Numbered from the stretch's first letter, positions 1-11,000 are shown. The stretch: DNA of 64,000 nt from Sphingomonas sp. (GCA_019753375.1 JAIELC010000027.1:24724-88723), one strand, 5' to 3'. Notes: a model not told the origin generated them from the sequence alone. Numbers and translations: made by a program.

Positions 1-231
1 GCGCTTGTCAATCATGCGCTTCGCAAGGCGCAGCCGCTTGATGCGGCGGCGCGCGAAGCGGCGGCACTGATTGGCCAATGGGAAGCCAAGGGCAAGCTGA
101 CCCCGTCACAGCCACAGATTCAGATCGGCGCCAATGCCGCGTTGTGGCTCGCCATCCTCGATAAGCGTACACCGCGTGAGACGAGTGCGTCGGTCGGTCG
201 GCCCGCGATAACGCTGCTCGATCAGCCATAA
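1..231 (+). CDS. C-terminal part of an unknown protein
   Basis: Reading frame 1 is open from the window edge to a TAA at 229-231, giving the last 76 residues of a protein whose start lies outside the window. The fragment is Ala/Leu-rich at first and then holds a short segment around GANAALWLAIL. I recognise no family. The frame has the GC-rich third positions typical of its neighbours, so it is probably a real gene end. About 120 bp separate it from creD, leaving room for that gene's own promoter. Confidence 0.5.
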   Translation, partial: ALVNHALRKAQPLDAAAREAAALIGQWEAKGKLTPSQPQIQIGANAALWLAILDKRTPRETSASVGRPAITLLDQP

Positions 232-351
232 CGCCGCCGCGCGGCGCGCCTGCACATCCTCTGCACATCTCCTCCTCCATAGCGCCATTGGCTTTTGGGT
301 CCGCGCATCGCCACTGGAATTGGCCGACTGTCACAACAGGAGGCTCAGTCC

Positions 352-1755
352 ATGGTTCGACGATTTGGCGACACCGAACGATCACCCGGTGCCAGAATGC
401 TGTTCGCGGCGTTGGCCGCGATGGCGCTCGTGATCCCGCTCTTCACCGTGTATCTGCTGGTTTACGACCGGCAATCGCAGTCCAAGACCGCGCAGGCGAG
501 CATCGTGCAGGGCTGGGGCAGGCCGCAGCTGATCGATGGCCCGGTGCTGGTTATCCCCTATTGGGAAGACAGCACCCAGACGATCACCGAAAAAGGGCGC
601 ACGATCGTCAAACCAGTGCGTACCGAACGGGAACTGGTTATTGCGCCGGATACAGCGACGCTCGACACCAGAATGCGGCCCCAACGGCTCAAGCGATCAA
701 TCTATCAGGCTGTTGTCTATGAAGCCGAGAATAGCGGGCATGCACGCTTCGCCATGCCTGCGGCACTGGCCCGGCTGGGTATTGCCGTTGACCAGCTGGC
801 GCTTGACCGGGCCGAACTGCGGTTCGGGTTCAGCGATGCACGTGGACTGTTTGGGCCGCGACCGGTGGTCAGCGCCAATGGACGATCGCTCAATCCTGAA
901 ACCGGGCGGTCCTCCAGTAATGGGGGCGCGGGTTTCCACAGCCTGATCGATGCCACGGCGCTGCCGAACACGCCGATCGACATTGACTATCGCTATGCGC
1001 TTCGTGGCAACGCGTCGCTCACGCTTGTGCCGCAGGCAGGGGATACACGCTGGATCGTCCGGTCGCCCTGGCAAAACCCCAGCTTCACCGGGGATTTCCT
1101 GCCGGCATCGCACCCGCAATCGGCAAAGGGTTTTGTCGCGACCTGGCAGATCGGCAATCTTGCGCTTGGCCGCCCGCTGGTCAGCATTGGCGATTCCGAT
1201 CGCCCGGGCGCGGCGCCGTCGGACGCGCTGTTGGCATTACCATACGGCGACCCGGATCGAACCGCGGGCGGCGCGCGGGTTGAGCTGATCACGCCGGTTG
1301 ATCTTTACGATCAGATCAACCGATCGGTGAAATATGGCTTTTTGTTTATTGGCTTCACCTTTGCCGCGCTGCTGATGTTCGACGTGGTTGGCGGGGTCCG
1401 GGTGTCCGCAATCGAATATCTGCTCGTGGGCATGGCGCTGGTCCTGTTCTTCGTCATGCTGCTGGCTTTTTCCGAAGTGGTTGGCTTTGCAACCGCCTAT
1501 GCGGGTGCTGCTGCCGCGATCATCGCGTTGATCACCGCCTATGCGGCATCGGTGCTGAAAAGCTGGCGTCGCGCCCAGGCGATCGGGTTGATGCTGATCG
1601 GCCTCTATGGGGTGCTGTACGTGCTGCTCAGCCTTGAAGCCTATGCGCTGATGGTGGGATCGCTGCTGCTGTTTGTGGCGCTGGCGATGGTCATGTACCT
1701 GACCCGTCATCTCGACTGGAGCGGTCGCGAGGAAGAAGCGGCAACCTCCGGCTGA
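352..1755 (+). CDS. creD: CreD-family inner membrane protein
   Basis: A 467-residue membrane protein of the CreD family (cell envelope integrity, Cre regulon in enterobacteria). One membrane segment lies near residues 16-37, then a long extracytoplasmic domain to about residue 320, then five or six closely spaced membrane helices to about residue 455. That layout is characteristic of CreD. An upstream ATG at 295 is in frame, but ATG 352 has an AGGAGG 8 bases before it, so the shorter start is chosen. No creB/creC genes are visible here. Its molecular role is poorly known; the family call is firm and the function is not. Confidence 0.85.
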   Translation: MVRRFGDTERSPGARMLFAALAAMALVIPLFTVYLLVYDRQSQSKTAQASIVQGWGRPQLIDGPVLVIPYWEDSTQTITEKGRTIVKPVRTERELVIAPDTATLDTRMRPQRLKRSIYQAVVYEAENSGHARFAMPAALARLGIAVDQLALDRAELRFGFSDARGLFGPRPVVSANGRSLNPETGRSSSNGGAGFHSLIDATALPNTPIDIDYRYALRGNASLTLVPQAGDTRWIVRSPWQNPSFTGDFLPASHPQSAKGFVATWQIGNLALGRPLVSIGDSDRPGAAPSDALLALPYGDPDRTAGGARVELITPVDLYDQINRSVKYGFLFIGFTFAALLMFDVVGGVRVSAIEYLLVGMALVLFFVMLLAFSEVVGFATAYAGAAAAIIALITAYAASVLKSWRRAQAIGLMLIGLYGVLYVLLSLEAYALMVGSLLLFVALAMVMYLTRHLDWSGREEEAATSG

Positions 1756-2904
1756 TCAACGCCAGCGAAGATTGGCGCGCGTCAGGTCGCTTACCTGGCG
1801 CGCGCCCATCAATTTCATGTCGCGTTCGATTTCGCTGCGCAGATTGCCCAATGTCCGCTCGACGCCCGCCTGCCCCGCAGCGGCAAGCGCATACAGGTAC
1901 AGCCGCCCCCCTGAACAGGCCGTGGCCCCGACACTCAGTGCCTTCAGCACATGGCTGCCCCGGGTAATGCCGCCGTCACAGATCACGTCGATCTTGTCGC
2001 CGACCGCGTCGACGATTTCCGCCAGCTGGTCAAAGGGGGCACGGCTGCCATCCAGTTGGCGGCCGCCATGGTTCGACACCATGATCGCGGTGGCGCCGAT
2101 ATCGACCGCGCGGCGCGCGTCTTCCACCGACATGATCCCTTTCAGGCAAAACTGGCCGCCCCAGTCGGCACGGATCGCTTCGGCGGTTTTCCAGTCCAGC
2201 GACTGATCGAGCATTTTGGTGAAATAGTCGCCGACCGACATCGACTTGCGCGATCCTTCGTCAAGGTAATCCTTCAGGTTGGACAGCTCAAATGGGTCGC
2301 GGAACAGGTAATTGAGCGTCCACCGCGGGTGCATGGCAAAGCTGAGTGCGGAACCCGGGGTCAGGCGCGGGGGCGATGTGAAGCCGGTTCGCAAACAGCG
2401 TTCGCGGTTGCCCCCGACGATCGTGTCGACGGTCAGCGCGATCGCGTCGAACTTCGCCGCCTTGCACGCCGCAATCATCGCGGCATTCAGGCCCTTGTCC
2501 TTATGGACGTAAAGCTGAAACAGCTTGGGGCTGCTGATTGACTGGCCGATTTCGGCGATACTGACCGTGGCGAGCGAGGAAATACCGAACCAGGTGCCAA
2601 ATTTTTCGGCGGCGGCGGCCACCGCGCGCTCGCCGCGCCAATGGAACAGCCGCTGCAGCGCAGTCGGCGACAGGAACAGCGGCATCGCAATCCGCTTGCC
2701 CATCACCGTGACGCTCATGTCGATGTCTTCGACGCCCGCCAGCACATTGGGGACCAGATCGCAGCTTTCATACGCCGCCGTGTTGCGCCGCCGGGTGACT
2801 TCATCGTCGGCCGCGCCGTCGATGTAATGGAACACCGGCCCGGGCAGCCGCGCGCGTGCCAGCCGCCGGAAATCGTCGATATTGTGGCAGTCGTTAAGCC
2901 GCAT
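1756..2904 (-). CDS. lldD: FMN-dependent alpha-hydroxy-acid dehydrogenase (L-lactate dehydrogenase type)
   Basis: A 382-residue TIM-barrel flavoenzyme that oxidises an L-2-hydroxy acid, probably L-lactate, to the keto acid. The signature [10 protein letters not shown] near residue 278 holds the catalytic His and the substrate-binding Arg, and the N-terminal [11 protein letters not shown] is the usual family opening. The length matches LldD and glycolate oxidase relatives. The stop codon directly abuts the creD stop (convergent), and the gene runs divergently from the crtI-like gene. The exact substrate (lactate, mandelate or glycolate) cannot be fixed from sequence alone. Confidence 0.88.
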   Translation of the reverse strand: MRLNDCHNIDDFRRLARARLPGPVFHYIDGAADDEVTRRRNTAAYESCDLVPNVLAGVEDIDMSVTVMGKRIAMPLFLSPTALQRLFHWRGERAVAAAAEKFGTWFGISSLATVSIAEIGQSISSPKLFQLYVHKDKGLNAAMIAACKAAKFDAIALTVDTIVGGNRERCLRTGFTSPPRLTPGSALSFAMHPRWTLNYLFRDPFELSNLKDYLDEGSRKSMSVGDYFTKMLDQSLDWKTAEAIRADWGGQFCLKGIMSVEDARRAVDIGATAIMVSNHGGRQLDGSRAPFDQLAEIVDAVGDKIDVICDGGITRGSHVLKALSVGATACSGGRLYLYALAAAGQAGVERTLGNLRSEIERDMKLMGARQVSDLTRANLRWR

Positions 2905-3057
2905 CGCTCTGGGCTAGGCGGTGAGGGCAGCGAGGGCAAGCGCTCTCCACCAGCGACCGCGCTCGGCATCGCCAACGCCGGCGCCGGGTACGGTCTTGAG
3001 GCCGGGGTGGCATCTTTGGCTTTGAACTCTTGCGCCGAACCGCTTAGCCGGGACGAT

Positions 3058-4707
3058 ATGAGCGACACCAACTCCCGCAAGACTGCTATCGTAATTGGCT
3101 CCGGCATCGGCGGCATTGCCTGCGCGATCCGCCTGCAAAGCCTGGGCTTCGATACCAGCTTGCTCGAAAAACTCGATGCACCGGGCGGCCGCGCCTATGT
3201 TCGCCGTGCCGAGGGCTTTACGTTCGACATGGGGCCGACGGTCTTGACCGTGCCGCACTTCATCGAAGAGTTGTTCAGCCTTGAACGCGATCACGCGATG
3301 CTCGGCCTGCCTGATTTCCCGCCGGAAATCCTGGGCGATGACAAGCGCATCACGAGCGGCATCAGTGGCGGACCCAACACAAGCCGTTATCTGGAAATCA
3401 TCCCGATCCTGCCGTTCTACCGCATCTATTTCGACGATGGCACTTTCTTTGATTACGATGCCGATCCGGTGCGCGTGCGCGAACAGATCAAGGCATTGGC
3501 GCCCGAAGACCTCGACGGCTATGAACGCTTCCACGAAGCCGCCCGGGCGATTTTCAATCGGGGGTTCCTCGAACTTGGCTACACCTATTTCGGCAATGTC
3601 GGCCGGATGCTCGGCGTGGTGCCCGATCTGCTCAAGCTCGGCGCGGTCCAGCCGCTGTTTTCGCTGATCAAGAAGTATTTCAAGTCCGACAAAATGCGCC
3701 AGGTGTTCAGCTTTGAACCCCTGCTGGTGGGCGGCAACCCGATGAAGGTGCCCGCCATCTATGCGATGATCCATTTCGTCGAAAAGACCTGGGGCATCCA
3801 TTTCGCGCGCGGCGGTACCGGCGCGCTGGTCGCCGCAATGATCACCAAATTCGAGGAAATGGGCGGCACCACGCGGCTGAATGCAGGCGTGACGCGGATC
3901 AATGTCGAAAAGCGCGGCGGCAAGCGCGTTGCAACCGGGGTGACGCTGGAATCGGGCGAAACGATTGCCGCCGATCTGGTGGTCTCGAACGCCGATTACG
4001 CGACGACGTATATGAAGCTGATCGACAAGAAGCACCGCACGATCAACCGCGACGCGCTGGTCAAGTTCCGCAAGCAGTCAATGTCGCTAATGGTGATCTA
4101 TTTCGGCTATCGGAAGCAGGCGGGCGATCCCGATCTGCAGCACCACAACATCATCCTCGGGCCGCGCTACGAGGAATTGCTGACCGACATCTTCGAGCGG
4201 AAAATTCTCGCGCCCGATTTCTCGCAATATCTCCACATCCCCACGCTCACCGACCCGAGCCTCGCGCCCGAGGGGCATCACGCGGCCTATACGCTGATCC
4301 CGGTGCCGAATAATCACAGCGATCTCGATTGGAGCAAGGTCGGCGAAGGCTTCAAGGACAAGGTGCTGACGTTCCTCGAAGAGCGCGGCTATATTCCCAA
4401 CCTGAAAGAACGGCTGGTGTACGAAAGTTTCGTCACGCCCGATTATTTCGAGCAGGTGCTGAGTTCGTACGTTGGCAATGGCTTTGGCGTCGAGCCGGTG
4501 TTGACCCAGACAGCGTTCTTCCGCCCGCACAACCGCAGCGAGGATGTGTCCAACCTTTATCTGGTCGGCCAAAGCACCCAGCCCGGCGGCGGGACGCCAT
4601 CGGTGATGATGTCGGCAAAGATGACCGCGCGTGAAATCGCCAAGGATTTCGCGGTCGATCCGGCGGTGGTCAACGGCGTCCCGGAGCCGCTGTCGGTCGC
4701 AGCATAG
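3058..4707 (+). CDS. crtI: Phytoene desaturase-family carotenoid desaturase (CrtI-like)
   Basis: A 549-residue flavoprotein of the CrtI/CrtN/CrtD family, which introduces double bonds into carotenoid precursors. An N-terminal dinucleotide fold has GSGIGG at residues 14-19, followed by the PGGRA segment. The C-terminal [18 protein letters not shown] matches the conserved FAD-binding end, although GQST replaces the usual GAST. Start ATG 3058 follows a GGGA-type ribosome site; a longer in-frame extension overlaps the divergent gene and is rejected. It is longer than the roughly 490 residues of classical CrtI, and no other crt gene is nearby, so the substrate could be another carotenoid intermediate. 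Confidence 0.8.
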   Translation: MSDTNSRKTAIVIGSGIGGIACAIRLQSLGFDTSLLEKLDAPGGRAYVRRAEGFTFDMGPTVLTVPHFIEELFSLERDHAMLGLPDFPPEILGDDKRITSGISGGPNTSRYLEIIPILPFYRIYFDDGTFFDYDADPVRVREQIKALAPEDLDGYERFHEAARAIFNRGFLELGYTYFGNVGRMLGVVPDLLKLGAVQPLFSLIKKYFKSDKMRQVFSFEPLLVGGNPMKVPAIYAMIHFVEKTWGIHFARGGTGALVAAMITKFEEMGGTTRLNAGVTRINVEKRGGKRVATGVTLESGETIAADLVVSNADYATTYMKLIDKKHRTINRDALVKFRKQSMSLMVIYFGYRKQAGDPDLQHHNIILGPRYEELLTDIFERKILAPDFSQYLHIPTLTDPSLAPEGHHAAYTLIPVPNNHSDLDWSKVGEGFKDKVLTFLEERGYIPNLKERLVYESFVTPDYFEQVLSSYVGNGFGVEPVLTQTAFFRPHNRSEDVSNLYLVGQSTQPGGGTPSVMMSAKMTAREIAKDFAVDPAVVNGVPEPLSVAA

Positions 4708-4743
4708 CGCCCGCTGCGCCAGCTATCGTCATCACGGCGCTGC

Positions 4744-4771
4744 GCGCCCCCGGCACCAGCGCCGGGAGCGC
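4744..4771. terminator. GC-rich hairpin between convergent genes
   Basis: GCGC-CCCCGGC pairs with GCCGGG-A-GCGC around a 6-base loop in the 72-bp gap between the convergent crtI-like and SDR genes. No T run follows, so it is at best a weak or Rho-assisted terminator serving both directions. Confidence 0.4.
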
Positions 4772-4779
4772 CCATTGCG

Positions 4780-5523
4780 TCAAATCGTAAAGCCGCCGTC
4801 GATATCGATCAGCGCGCCCGTGATGTAGCTTGCCTCATCGCTCGCGAGGAAGGCGGCAAGCGCGGCGACTTCATCGGCCTTGCCATAACGGCCAAGCGCG
4901 GTGAGGGGGGTCAGCACACTGGCAAACGGACCTTCGGCAGGGTTCAGATCGGTATCGATCGGCCCCGGCTGGATGACATTAACCAATATGCCGCGCGCAC
5001 CCAGATCGCGCGCCCAGCCGCGCGCCAGCCCGGCGACCGCAGCCTTGGTGGCGCCGTAAACCGCACCGCCCTGAACCGGCATGCTATGCGCATTGATGCT
5101 GCCGATAATCAGGATCCGGCCGCCATCGTTCAGATGTGGCATGGCTGCCTTGGTACCGTGATAGACGCCGTCAACGTTGATCGCGAACATCCGTTCGTAG
5201 GACGCAGTGTCCTCGACCGAAACCGGAGCGAAATCAGCGACGCCGGCGTTGTGGACAAGAATATCGATCTTGCCGAGCATCGCGGCAGCGTCGTTGATGG
5301 CGCGCTCGGTTTCGACCCGGTCGCCGGCATTGGCCTTGATGGCCGACCCCTTGCGGCCCGCCGCGGTGATCGCGGCAACCACCTGATTGGCGGCGTCCTG
5401 ATTACCGGCATAGGTAATGACAACGTCGGCGCCTTCAGCGGCCAGCCGCTTGGCGATCGCGGCGCCAATGCCGCGTGCGCCGCCTGTGACGAGGGCGGTC
5501 TTGCCTTCAAGTTTCTTGGTCAT
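4780..5523 (-). CDS. SDR-family NAD(P)-dependent oxidoreductase
   Basis: A 247-residue classical short-chain dehydrogenase/reductase. The cofactor motif TGGARGIG lies at residues 13-20, NAG at 92-94, and the catalytic Ser142-Tyr156-Lys160 set is complete (YGATK). It ends with the family's usual GALIDIDGG. Residues resemble the 3-oxoacyl-ACP reductase/FabG-like subgroup, but no fatty-acid genes are adjacent and the substrate is unknown. A longer frame starts at 5661, but ATG 5523 has AGAAGGAA just upstream and the protein then begins like other SDRs. Confidence 0.88.
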   Translation of the reverse strand: MTKKLEGKTALVTGGARGIGAAIAKRLAAEGADVVITYAGNQDAANQVVAAITAAGRKGSAIKANAGDRVETERAINDAAAMLGKIDILVHNAGVADFAPVSVEDTASYERMFAINVDGVYHGTKAAMPHLNDGGRILIIGSINAHSMPVQGGAVYGATKAAVAGLARGWARDLGARGILVNVIQPGPIDTDLNPAEGPFASVLTPLTALGRYGKADEVAALAAFLASDEASYITGALIDIDGGFTI

Positions 5524-5721
5524 GGATGCGTTCCTTCTGGTCGGACGAAAGCGGCCCAACGCCGTCCCGTTCGCTCTTGCGGGAAATGGGCCCGCGCGGC
5601 GGGCAATCAATAGACGAACGCAGGATGCACTGTCGGATGCAAAATTTACACCAGCTAGCATTTGCGGGGCGGCGCGCGCTTGTGTATCGGACGGGCACGC
5701 AATGAAGGGAAGACGCTAGCA

Positions 5722-6507
5722 ATGGCCGAGTTCGCGCTGCCGAAAAATTCCAGGATCACGTCTAACGGCAAGTCTCATCAAGCGACCGGCGATGCGAAAC
5801 GCATCAAGAAATTCAAAATCTATCGCTATGATCCCGATAGCGGCGCCAATCCGCGCTATGACCGGTTCGAGGTCAATCTGGACGAGTGCGGTCCGATGGT
5901 ACTCGACGCGCTGATCAAGATGAAGGCCGAGCAGGATTCGTCGCTGACTTTTCGTCGATCGTGCCGCGAGGGGATTTGCGGATCGTGCGCGATGAACATC
6001 GATGGCACCAACACGCTCGCCTGCACCAAGGCGATCGAGGATGTGAAGGGCGAGGTCCAGATCACGCCCTTGCCGCATATGGAAGTCATCAAGGATCTGG
6101 TCCCCGACTTCACCCATTTTTACGCCCAATATGCCTCGATCAAGCCGTGGCTGCAGACCGTCACGGCCCCGCCCAGCGGCAAGGAACGACTGCAGTCGCC
6201 CGAAGATCGGTCAAAGCTTGATGGATTGTACGAGTGCATCCTGTGCGCCTGCTGCTCGACGAGCTGCCCCAGCTATTGGTGGAACAGTGACAAATTTCTT
6301 GGTCCGGCTATTCTGCTGCAGGCCTATCGCTGGCTGGCCGACAGCCGCGACGAAATGACCGGCGAGCGGCTCGACGAGCTGGAAGACCCCTTCCGGCTGT
6401 ATCGGTGCCACACGATCATGAACTGCGCGAATGTTTGCCCCAAGGGGCTCAACCCCGCCAAGGCGATCGCGGAGATCAAGAAGATGGAAGTAGAGCGAGT
6501 CGCCTGA
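5722..6507 (+). CDS. sdhB: Succinate dehydrogenase iron-sulfur subunit
   Basis: The 261-residue SdhB protein carries electrons from the flavoprotein SdhA to quinone in complex II. The [2Fe-2S] ligands are Cys81, Cys86, Cys89 and Cys101. The [4Fe-4S] and [3Fe-4S] ligands are Cys172, Cys175, Cys178, Cys182, Cys229, Cys235 and Cys239, all present. The start at 5722 follows GAAGGGAAG; an upstream in-frame ATG has no good ribosome site. The window contains no sdhA, sdhC or sdhD: the gene directly 5' is the divergent SDR, so sdhB is detached from the rest of its complex, or the others lie elsewhere. Confidence 0.96.
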   Translation: MAEFALPKNSRITSNGKSHQATGDAKRIKKFKIYRYDPDSGANPRYDRFEVNLDECGPMVLDALIKMKAEQDSSLTFRRSCREGICGSCAMNIDGTNTLACTKAIEDVKGEVQITPLPHMEVIKDLVPDFTHFYAQYASIKPWLQTVTAPPSGKERLQSPEDRSKLDGLYECILCACCSTSCPSYWWNSDKFLGPAILLQAYRWLADSRDEMTGERLDELEDPFRLYRCHTIMNCANVCPKGLNPAKAIAEIKKMEVERVA

Positions 6508-6518
6508 TCGGGACATTT

Positions 6519-6980
6519 GTGTCGGACGCTCCCCACTTCACCTATGCACCGGCGCCCGATCATCCCGGCTGGATGACATGGCAACTCGCGGACACGACAC
6601 GGTTCAACAGCCTGTTCGGACCGTTACTGCTCAAGGTTGAGGATGGCGTCGCACGGGTACGGATGACCCCGGCGCTGATCCATGCCAATCTGTCGGGGCG
6701 CATGCATGGCGGCGCGCTGCTGGGCTTTATCGATATTGCCCTGTTCGCGGCGTCGCGGGGCTTTGGGCTGATTCAGGCGGGGACGTCGGTCACCGTTGAT
6801 CTTTCGACACAGTTTATGGGCGGTGCGCGGATTGGCGAGCCTGTCGAGGTGCAGGTCGAGCTGCTGCGCCAGACGCGCCGATTGCTGTTCCTGCGCGGTC
6901 TGGTGGTCCAGGATGCCGATAATATCGCGTCGTTTGGCGCGACGATCCGCAAGCCGACGGGGGATGGTGCGGCCGCATGA
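6519..6980 (+). CDS. PaaI-type hotdog thioesterase
   Basis: A 153-residue single hotdog domain with the helix motif GRMHGGALLGFID, in which the HGG loop and the following acidic residue are typical of PaaI/YbgC-like acyl-CoA thioesterases. The frame continues upstream inside sdhB, so the start must be internal. GTG 6519, 11 bases after the sdhB stop, gives a protein that begins MSDAPHF. The 3' end overlaps zapE by four bases (ATGA), implying translational coupling. The substrate is unknown; the conserved sdhB-thioesterase-zapE order suggests a housekeeping role. Confidence 0.8.
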   Translation: MSDAPHFTYAPAPDHPGWMTWQLADTTRFNSLFGPLLLKVEDGVARVRMTPALIHANLSGRMHGGALLGFIDIALFAASRGFGLIQAGTSVTVDLSTQFMGGARIGEPVEVQVELLRQTRRLLFLRGLVVQDADNIASFGATIRKPTGDGAAA

Positions 6981-8089
6981 CCTTTGTCATTGATCGCTAC
7001 AACCAGCTGATCGCGGCGGGCGAATTGCGGCCCGATCCCGAACAGCAGGCCGCGGTTCTTCGACTGGCGGCGGTTGCGACTGAATTGGAAGCGACGCCGC
7101 CGCGCGGATCGGTCTTGTGGCGCGCCTTAGGGCGGCTGCCCGATCCACCGCGCGGCGTTTACCTGTGGGGTGGGGTCGGCCGCGGCAAATCGATGCTGAT
7201 GGATCTGTTTTTCAGCTGCGTCGACATTCGCCGCAAACGCCGCGTGCATTTTCATGAATTCATGATCGAAGTGCATGCGCGCATCGCGCAGGAGCGCGAG
7301 AAAGAGGCCGGCGATCCGATTGTGCCGGTTGCCACCGCGATGGTTGGCGAAGCGCGGTTGCTGGCCTTTGATGAAATGGTGATCAACAATTCGGCGGATG
7401 CGATGATCCTGTCGCGGTTGTTCACCGCGATGTGGGCGCGCGGGCTGACCGTGGTCGCAACATCCAACCGCCCGCCCGGCGACCTCTACAAGGACGGGCT
7501 GAACCGCGAACATTTCCTGCCCTTTATCGCGTTGTTGCGCGACAAGACCGATGTGATCGGCCTGAACGGCCCGACCGATTATCGCCGCGACCGGCTGGGG
7601 CCGATGGATTTATGGCACGTCCCCAATGGCCCGGCCGCGACCGCCGCGCTGTCGGCGGCGTTTTTCCGGCTGACCGATTACCCGCCCGAAGACCGCGCGC
7701 ATGTGCCGACCGAGGATATTCCGGTCGGGCAGGGGCGCACGCTGCACGTGCCCAAAAGCCTGAAGGGCGTGGCGGTATTCAGTTTCAGGCGATTGTGCGG
7801 TGAACCGCGCGGCGCGTCTGATTATCTGGCGATCGCGCGGCGCTTTCACACCGTTATCATTGTGGGTATCCCCCGGCTCGGCCCGGAAAACCGCAACGAA
7901 GCGGCGCGCTTCGTCACCTTGATCGACGCGCTATATGAAAACAGCGTCAAACTGATTGCGGCGGCCGATGCGCCGCCCGAGCAATTATACCGCGCGGGCG
8001 ACGGCGCGTTTGAATTTGAACGGACCGTCAGCCGGCTGAAGGAGATGCAGTCGGACGCGTATCTGGCGCGCGGTCACGGAATCGGTTGA
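6977..8089 (+). CDS. zapE: Cell division protein ZapE (AFG1-like ATPase)
   Basis: A 370-residue P-loop ATPase of the AFG1/ZapE family, linked to FtsZ-ring function in bacteria and to mitochondrial protein quality control. Walker A GGVGRGKS lies at residues 65-72 and Walker B LLAFDE at 128-133, and the whole length fits the family. Its ATG overlaps the thioesterase stop. Its 3' end overlaps the convergent acyltransferase gene by about 60 bp. The family call is firm; the division role is taken from relatives. Confidence 0.92.
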   Translation: MTFVIDRYNQLIAAGELRPDPEQQAAVLRLAAVATELEATPPRGSVLWRALGRLPDPPRGVYLWGGVGRGKSMLMDLFFSCVDIRRKRRVHFHEFMIEVHARIAQEREKEAGDPIVPVATAMVGEARLLAFDEMVINNSADAMILSRLFTAMWARGLTVVATSNRPPGDLYKDGLNREHFLPFIALLRDKTDVIGLNGPTDYRRDRLGPMDLWHVPNGPAATAALSAAFFRLTDYPPEDRAHVPTEDIPVGQGRTLHVPKSLKGVAVFSFRRLCGEPRGASDYLAIARRFHTVIIVGIPRLGPENRNEAARFVTLIDALYENSVKLIAAADAPPEQLYRAGDGAFEFERTVSRLKEMQSDAYLARGHGIG

Positions 8090-9170
8090 ACAGCGTCGCC
8101 AGCCGCGCGCGCAGCCACGGTTCTGGCCAGCGCGCAATCGCCCAGGCGAGCAGCAGCATTAGCAAAACCGTCAGCGCCTGTGCGACGCGCAGCGGCACAT
8201 TGTGTCCCAGCAACGTGGCGATCACGACGGCGCCGGCGTCCTGATGGATCAGGTAAAGCGGATACGTCATCAACCCGACCGTGCGGGCGGTGCCGGGGGA
8301 TATCCAGCGAGAAAGCGGTGTCTGCAGGTGCGGGGCCAATATCACAACGCCCAAAGCAACCAGAAAAATGCCCTGTGCCGTGCTGCCGGATACTGCGACG
8401 GCCATTGCCGCCTCGCGGCCCTCGCTGTGGGCGCTGATCTCGATAAGCGCCGCCGCCGTCAGCACGACCATCAATGCGCCGCGCGCAGGACCCAAGGGCC
8501 GGGTGTGGATCGCGGCAATCATCATGCCGAGCGCAAAGAACACGCCATAAGGCAGCAGTAATAAGGTTGCGGCTTGATTGGACATGACCGCAAGCATCAG
8601 CGTGGGCTGGAAAAGCGTGGCTAGCCATCCAGCTGCACTGACGAGGCCAAGCACCCAGGCGAGCTGTTCTATCCTCTGCGGTGTCCCATGGCTGCCCAAC
8701 GTTATCGCCACCGCAAGGTAGAAAAAGGTCTCGACGCCCAACGTCCAATAGACATCGTCGATCTGGTTGCCGATCGGCCAGAATGCCACGGACCGCAGCC
8801 AATCAAAGCCAATGGCAGGACCAAAATGGCCGCTGGCCGCGAGCATTGCAAACGTGACCGTCGCGCATATCCAGACGGCGGGAACCAAGCGTAAGAATCG
8901 CCGTCGCACAAATGAACGCCAGTCGGCTTGTAGTGCGGATCGGGCGATTACCAGACCCGAAATCACGAAGAATATCTCTACACCGACCCACCCGACCCGG
9001 CTGATCGCCATCCCCGAATTGGCCTCGCCATAGGACGTCAGCACAGACGCCGCGTGGTTGCTGGGTGACAGCCAATATCCCACGTCGACATGGTAGACGA
9101 CAACCAGCATTGCGCAGGCAAAGCGGATCATATCAATCGCAATGATTGGCTCGGATCGTTTGCCTCGCAT
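8028..9170 (-). CDS. Acyltransferase family 3 membrane protein (OafA-like)
   Basis: A 380-residue integral membrane protein with about ten hydrophobic segments, related to Acyltransferase_3 proteins that O-acetylate surface sugars. The N-terminal MIRFACAMLVVVYH has the conserved His of the active centre, and GVEIFFVISGLVI is the usual second motif. It has no SGNH domain. The last 62 bases run antisense through the end of zapE, so the two transcripts collide. The acceptor (O-antigen, glucan or exopolysaccharide) cannot be told from context. Confidence 0.85.
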   Translation of the reverse strand: MRGKRSEPIIAIDMIRFACAMLVVVYHVDVGYWLSPSNHAASVLTSYGEANSGMAISRVGWVGVEIFFVISGLVIARSALQADWRSFVRRRFLRLVPAVWICATVTFAMLAASGHFGPAIGFDWLRSVAFWPIGNQIDDVYWTLGVETFFYLAVAITLGSHGTPQRIEQLAWVLGLVSAAGWLATLFQPTLMLAVMSNQAATLLLLPYGVFFALGMMIAAIHTRPLGPARGALMVVLTAAALIEISAHSEGREAAMAVAVSGSTAQGIFLVALGVVILAPHLQTPLSRWISPGTARTVGLMTYPLYLIHQDAGAVVIATLLGHNVPLRVAQALTVLLMLLLAWAIARWPEPWLRARLATLFNRFRDRAPDTRPTASPSAG

Positions 9171-9268
9171 TCGGGACGGCCTAACCGGGCAGGTTTAAGA
9201 TCGGGTTGCCAGTGGCGTCGTCAAGCGCGACAAAGGCGCACGTGAGTTTCGGCAAAGGGGGGAACAGC

Positions 9269-9595
9269 ATGCTCGTCACCACCACGGAAAATGTGCCCGG
9301 CCATGCCGTCCGCGCGACGTTGGGGCAGGTCTTCGGCGTTGTTGTGCGCAGCCGGGGGATTGGCGGCAACATCACCGCCAGCCTGCGCTCGATCGTCGGG
9401 GGTGAAATCACCGAATATACCCAACTGGTCGAAGAAACCCGGCGGCAGGCGATTGACCGGATGATCCATAATGCGGTGCTGATGGGCGCAAACGCGGTGG
9501 TGATGATGCGGTTCGATTCGGGTGAGATTGCGCAGGCGATGAACGAAGTGATCGCCTATGGCACCGCTGTTATCCTTGATCCGGTGCCTGAGTGA
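9269..9595 (+). CDS. YbjQ/UPF0145 family protein
   Basis: A 108-residue protein of the YbjQ (DUF74, putative heavy-metal-binding) family. The opening MLVTTTENVPGH, then the RSRGIGGNI and ANAVVMMRFDS stretches, match the family from end to end. Relatives assemble as pentamers and their function is unproven. ATG 9269 is preceded by AAAGGGGGG at ideal spacing; an upstream in-frame ATG at 9206 lacks this. The TGA stop shares one base with the ATG of the next gene, so the two are probably cotranslated. Confidence 0.87.
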   Translation: MLVTTTENVPGHAVRATLGQVFGVVVRSRGIGGNITASLRSIVGGEITEYTQLVEETRRQAIDRMIHNAVLMGANAVVMMRFDSGEIAQAMNEVIAYGTAVILDPVPE

Positions 9596-9888
9596 TGCTG
9601 CGCAACGCCGTGCTGGCCTTTGCCGTCCTGCTCGCCGGCATCGGCATTGCGGGGCTGGTGGTCGACGGATCGACCTTTCCGTTCCTGCTGATGGCGCTGG
9701 TCATTCTGGGTGGCACGCTGTTCGAGCGCCGCCGGTACGGCGCGGCCGCAATGCGCGCGCCGGTCGGCCCTGCGTGGAAGGCGACACCGGAACGTTTTGT
9801 CGATGAATCGGGGGTTGCCGTGCGCGTCTGGTTCAACGCCGCAACCGGTGAACGACGCTACGTCGCAGACGATTCAGCACCCGACTGA
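9595..9888 (+). CDS. Small membrane protein of unknown function
   Basis: A 97-residue protein with two hydrophobic segments (about residues 4-22 and 28-42) and then a basic, cytoplasm-like tail ending in VWFNAATGERRYVAD. I do not recognise a family. The ATG overlaps the stop of the YbjQ gene (TGATG), and a GTG one codon earlier is a possible alternative start. The coupling suggests a partner of YbjQ at the membrane; that is inference. Confidence 0.65.
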   Translation: MLRNAVLAFAVLLAGIGIAGLVVDGSTFPFLLMALVILGGTLFERRRYGAAAMRAPVGPAWKATPERFVDESGVAVRVWFNAATGERRYVADDSAPD

Positions 9889-9894
9889 CGGCGA

Positions 9895-9922
9895 CATTCG
9901 CTATTGCGAATGAAATGCAATA
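9895..9922. promoter_or_regulatory. Overlapping dyads upstream of mdh, possible Fur-type operator
   Basis: CATTCGC-TATT-GCGAATG (9895-9912) is a perfect 7-bp inverted repeat. It overlaps a second dyad, TATTGC-N9-GCAATA (9902-9922). Repeated GCGAAT/ATTGC half-sites resemble alphaproteobacterial Fur-family operators, and the site lies about 115 bp before mdh. The Fur reading is inference; the dyads are directly visible. Confidence 0.35.
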
Positions 9923-9923
9923 A

Positions 9924-10999
<1,076 letters not shown>

Positions 11000-11000
<1 letters not shown>

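Noticed and set aside
2914-4035. 373-codon frame antisense to the carotenoid desaturase gene
   Set aside because: Composition mirrors the real gene; no motif, and it would extend into the divergent promoter region.
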